A DNA stretch of 64,000 nt from Marinobacter fonticola (GTDB taxonomy: Bacteria; Pseudomonadota; Gammaproteobacteria; Pseudomonadales; Oleiphilaceae): contig NZ_CP043042.1 in the NCBI RefSeq assembly GCF_008122265.1, positions 1,860,001 through 1,924,000 on the forward strand, written 5' to 3'. The position numbers and the translations under genes were made by a program. Shown here in pieces: positions 62,828-64,000 of the stretch (its first letter is position 1; each line of letters begins with the position of its first letter). Below the pieces are notes generated by a model. That model did no database searches and was not told the origin of the DNA. It worked only from the letters and a program-made list of their open reading frames with translations.

Positions 62828-63721
62828 TTACTTTATCAAGCGCTGCTGTTTGGCCCATTTTTCCGATTCGAAATCGAAGAGGTGATCTATATAGGCTCGG
62901 GCCTGAGAGGTGCTCCATACGCCTCGGTATACTTGGGGCCAGTGTTCTATTTCATTGTAATGCAGTAACTTCGTAATATTGACGGGGACTTGTCTGTACT
63001 TTAATGCTGCCAGGGCGGCCATTCGGTGCTGGCCATGCATGATGCAAAAACGATACTCCCCGGTTCGCTCAATCGCTATCGCAGTGATATCTTCCTTGCT
63101 GATGGTACGATCATATCCTTTTTCTTTGATCGCTCGATTTACTTTCAAAAGCCGTTCAAATTCGAGTTGGCCTTTTTCGGGCGTAACGGGGCCATGCAGA
63201 CCGTAGCCTGCTGAGAAGGGCAGCTCTGGATGGTTGGCTGTGGCATTTTCGTACGCGATGGTCCGTTCCATCAATATTTGTCGATGCTCGGGGGTGGCGT
63301 CCATCCAGGGCGAGTGGATGGTAATCGCTGAAACTGCCCTCAGTCCATCTGGCGCATGGTTAAACCCAGGATAGACACCGCGGCCATTCTCGGGGGTCCA
63401 GGCCTGGTAGTAACGTTCTAGAAACGAGCCTAAGTATGAAGGTGTTTGTGGATGGTTATTAATTTCTTCTAGGGCTGTCACAAATGGATGGAATCTATCT
63501 TCAGAAAAAGAGAACCCGGTCGGGGTAACGCATTTTTCCAGTGGGCAATTATAGGCTACCGAGAGTCCGATGTTTTTGGCGTAAATAGCTTCGTCCAGTG
63601 TTTCGTAAACCGGAGGAAGAACACCCTTTTTATTTTCTTTGCTTTCAATTTCCAAGCCCACTATAGAAAATGTTGACTTGAGCGATTTTTTAAATAGCGA
63701 TCTAAGCGGTATGCCCTTCAT
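62828..63721 (-). CDS. protein with ParB/sulfiredoxin-like nuclease fold, unknown role
   Basis: A 297-residue protein. The C-terminal third contains a ParB-like signature: ITAIAIERTGEYRFCIMHGQ followed by HRMAALAALKYRQVPVNI, the G-x-H-R-x-x-A-L pattern of ParB/sulfiredoxin-fold proteins. The middle has an acidic region with a Trp-rich stretch (LERYYQAWTPENGRGVYPGF) and HSPWMDATPEHRQILME. No helix-turn-helix is visible, so chromosome segregation is unlikely. Similar domains occur near surface-polysaccharide genes, possibly as nucleotide- or sugar-phosphate-handling enzymes. It is monocistronic on the minus strand as far as can be seen. Confidence 0.65.
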   Translation of the reverse strand: MKGIPLRSLFKKSLKSTFSIVGLEIESKENKKGVLPPVYETLDEAIYAKNIGLSVAYNCPLEKCVTPTGFSFSEDRFHPFVTALEEINNHPQTPSYLGSFLERYYQAWTPENGRGVYPGFNHAPDGLRAVSAITIHSPWMDATPEHRQILMERTIAYENATANHPELPFSAGYGLHGPVTPEKGQLEFERLLKVNRAIKEKGYDRTISKEDITAIAIERTGEYRFCIMHGQHRMAALAALKYRQVPVNITKLLHYNEIEHWPQVYRGVWSTSQARAYIDHLFDFESEKWAKQQRLIK

Positions 63722-63967
63722 GAGACCGGATTTGTTCCTTTATCAGGTAGCTGAGAAGAAGTGGATAGGTGGTGTAATAAAGTTGTAATATTAGCAGTCA
63801 TTAATACCTGTTTACAATATTCAGCAAACTCTTGGGCGTATAATCGAATGCCGGGCTAAAGATCATTTTAGATCTCTTGAGTTACGGCTGGGAATATGCT
63901 TGTAGATTTAGTGGTGTGTTATTTTTCGTAATAGAGAATTTTAAAATTGAACCAGGAGTTAGCAGCG

Positions 63968-64000
63968 ATGAGGTGCGAGCAGAAGGGAAACTTATTAAAA
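63968..64000 (+). CDS. possible start of a gene running off the right edge
   Basis: ATG 63968 has AGGAG (63954-63958) nine bases upstream and an A+T-rich leader before it. The eleven visible codons (MRCEQKGNLLK) are open to the end of the window. Too short to identify. Confidence 0.35.
   Translation, partial: MRCEQKGNLLK

Overview
The window looks like a chromosome segment of a marine gammaproteobacterium of the Marinobacter/Alteromonadales-Oceanospirillales type. This is inferred from three things: the Pseudomonas-like prp operon order (GntR, prpB, prpC, acnD, prpF, prpD), an opgG-opgH-opgD glucan locus, and an exosortase A (XrtA/PEP-CTERM) exopolysaccharide locus. No rRNA, tRNA or other gene that would fix the species is present. 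Both strands carry genes. No CRISPR array, prophage or complete insertion sequence was seen. Layout: (1) 1-4835 is a small biosynthetic neighbourhood: a SAM methyltransferase (5' end outside the window), a LPG-synthase-type membrane protein, a stand-alone RibD-type reductase, a GTP cyclohydrolase II carrying a degenerate DHBP-synthase domain, and a creatininase-family amidohydrolase. Together these suggest a GTP-derived pyrimidine, pteridine or flavin-like metabolite rather than ordinary riboflavin synthesis. (2) 4930-7049 holds a crotonase-fold protein, a small HTH protein translationally coupled to it, and galU. (3) 7699-9594 holds an orphan TpsB/Omp85-like outer-membrane protein and a 22-23 bp tandem repeat array. 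(4) 9995-15654 holds the osmoregulated periplasmic glucan genes opgG, a small unknown gene, opgH and opgD, closed by a clear terminator; GalU would supply the UDP-glucose used by OpgH. (5) 15773-24590 is the 2-methylcitrate (propionate) operon. A GntR/FCD regulator gene has an 18-bp palindromic operator on its start codon, and a 165-bp MITE-like element lies between prpB and prpC. (6) 24877-60348 is a large exopolysaccharide locus of the XrtA/PEP-CTERM type. It opens with a conserved core: an EpsB sugar transferase, a Wza-like lipoprotein, a Wzz-like protein, a BY-kinase-like protein with a ruined P-loop, a beta-barrel protein, a deacetylase and a FemAB protein. A variable middle follows, with glycosyltransferases, ATP-grasp enzymes, a low-molecular-weight tyrosine phosphatase, a Wzy/ligase, a PaaK-like adenylating enzyme, a secreted lyase-like protein, one PEP-CTERM protein and an ABC flippase candidate. 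The locus ends with a DegT-type PLP enzyme and the exosortase XrtA fused to an EpsI domain. (7) 60376-63721 holds a large PA14/Ca-repeat/FN3 lipoprotein and a ParB-like-fold protein, and a possible gene starts at the right edge. From about 39.8 to 54 kb the DNA is visibly richer in A+T, has long gene-poor gaps and contains decayed coding stretches. This is what is expected of a recombining sugar-specificity region inside a more conserved frame. Expected system logic (inference from family knowledge): EpsB puts the first sugar on undecaprenyl phosphate, the glycosyltransferases extend it, an ABC or unseen flippase moves it, the Wzy-like protein polymerises or ligates it, the Wzz- and Wza-like proteins and the barrel export it, and XrtA cuts PEP-CTERM proteins such as the one at 45255 for transfer to the surface.
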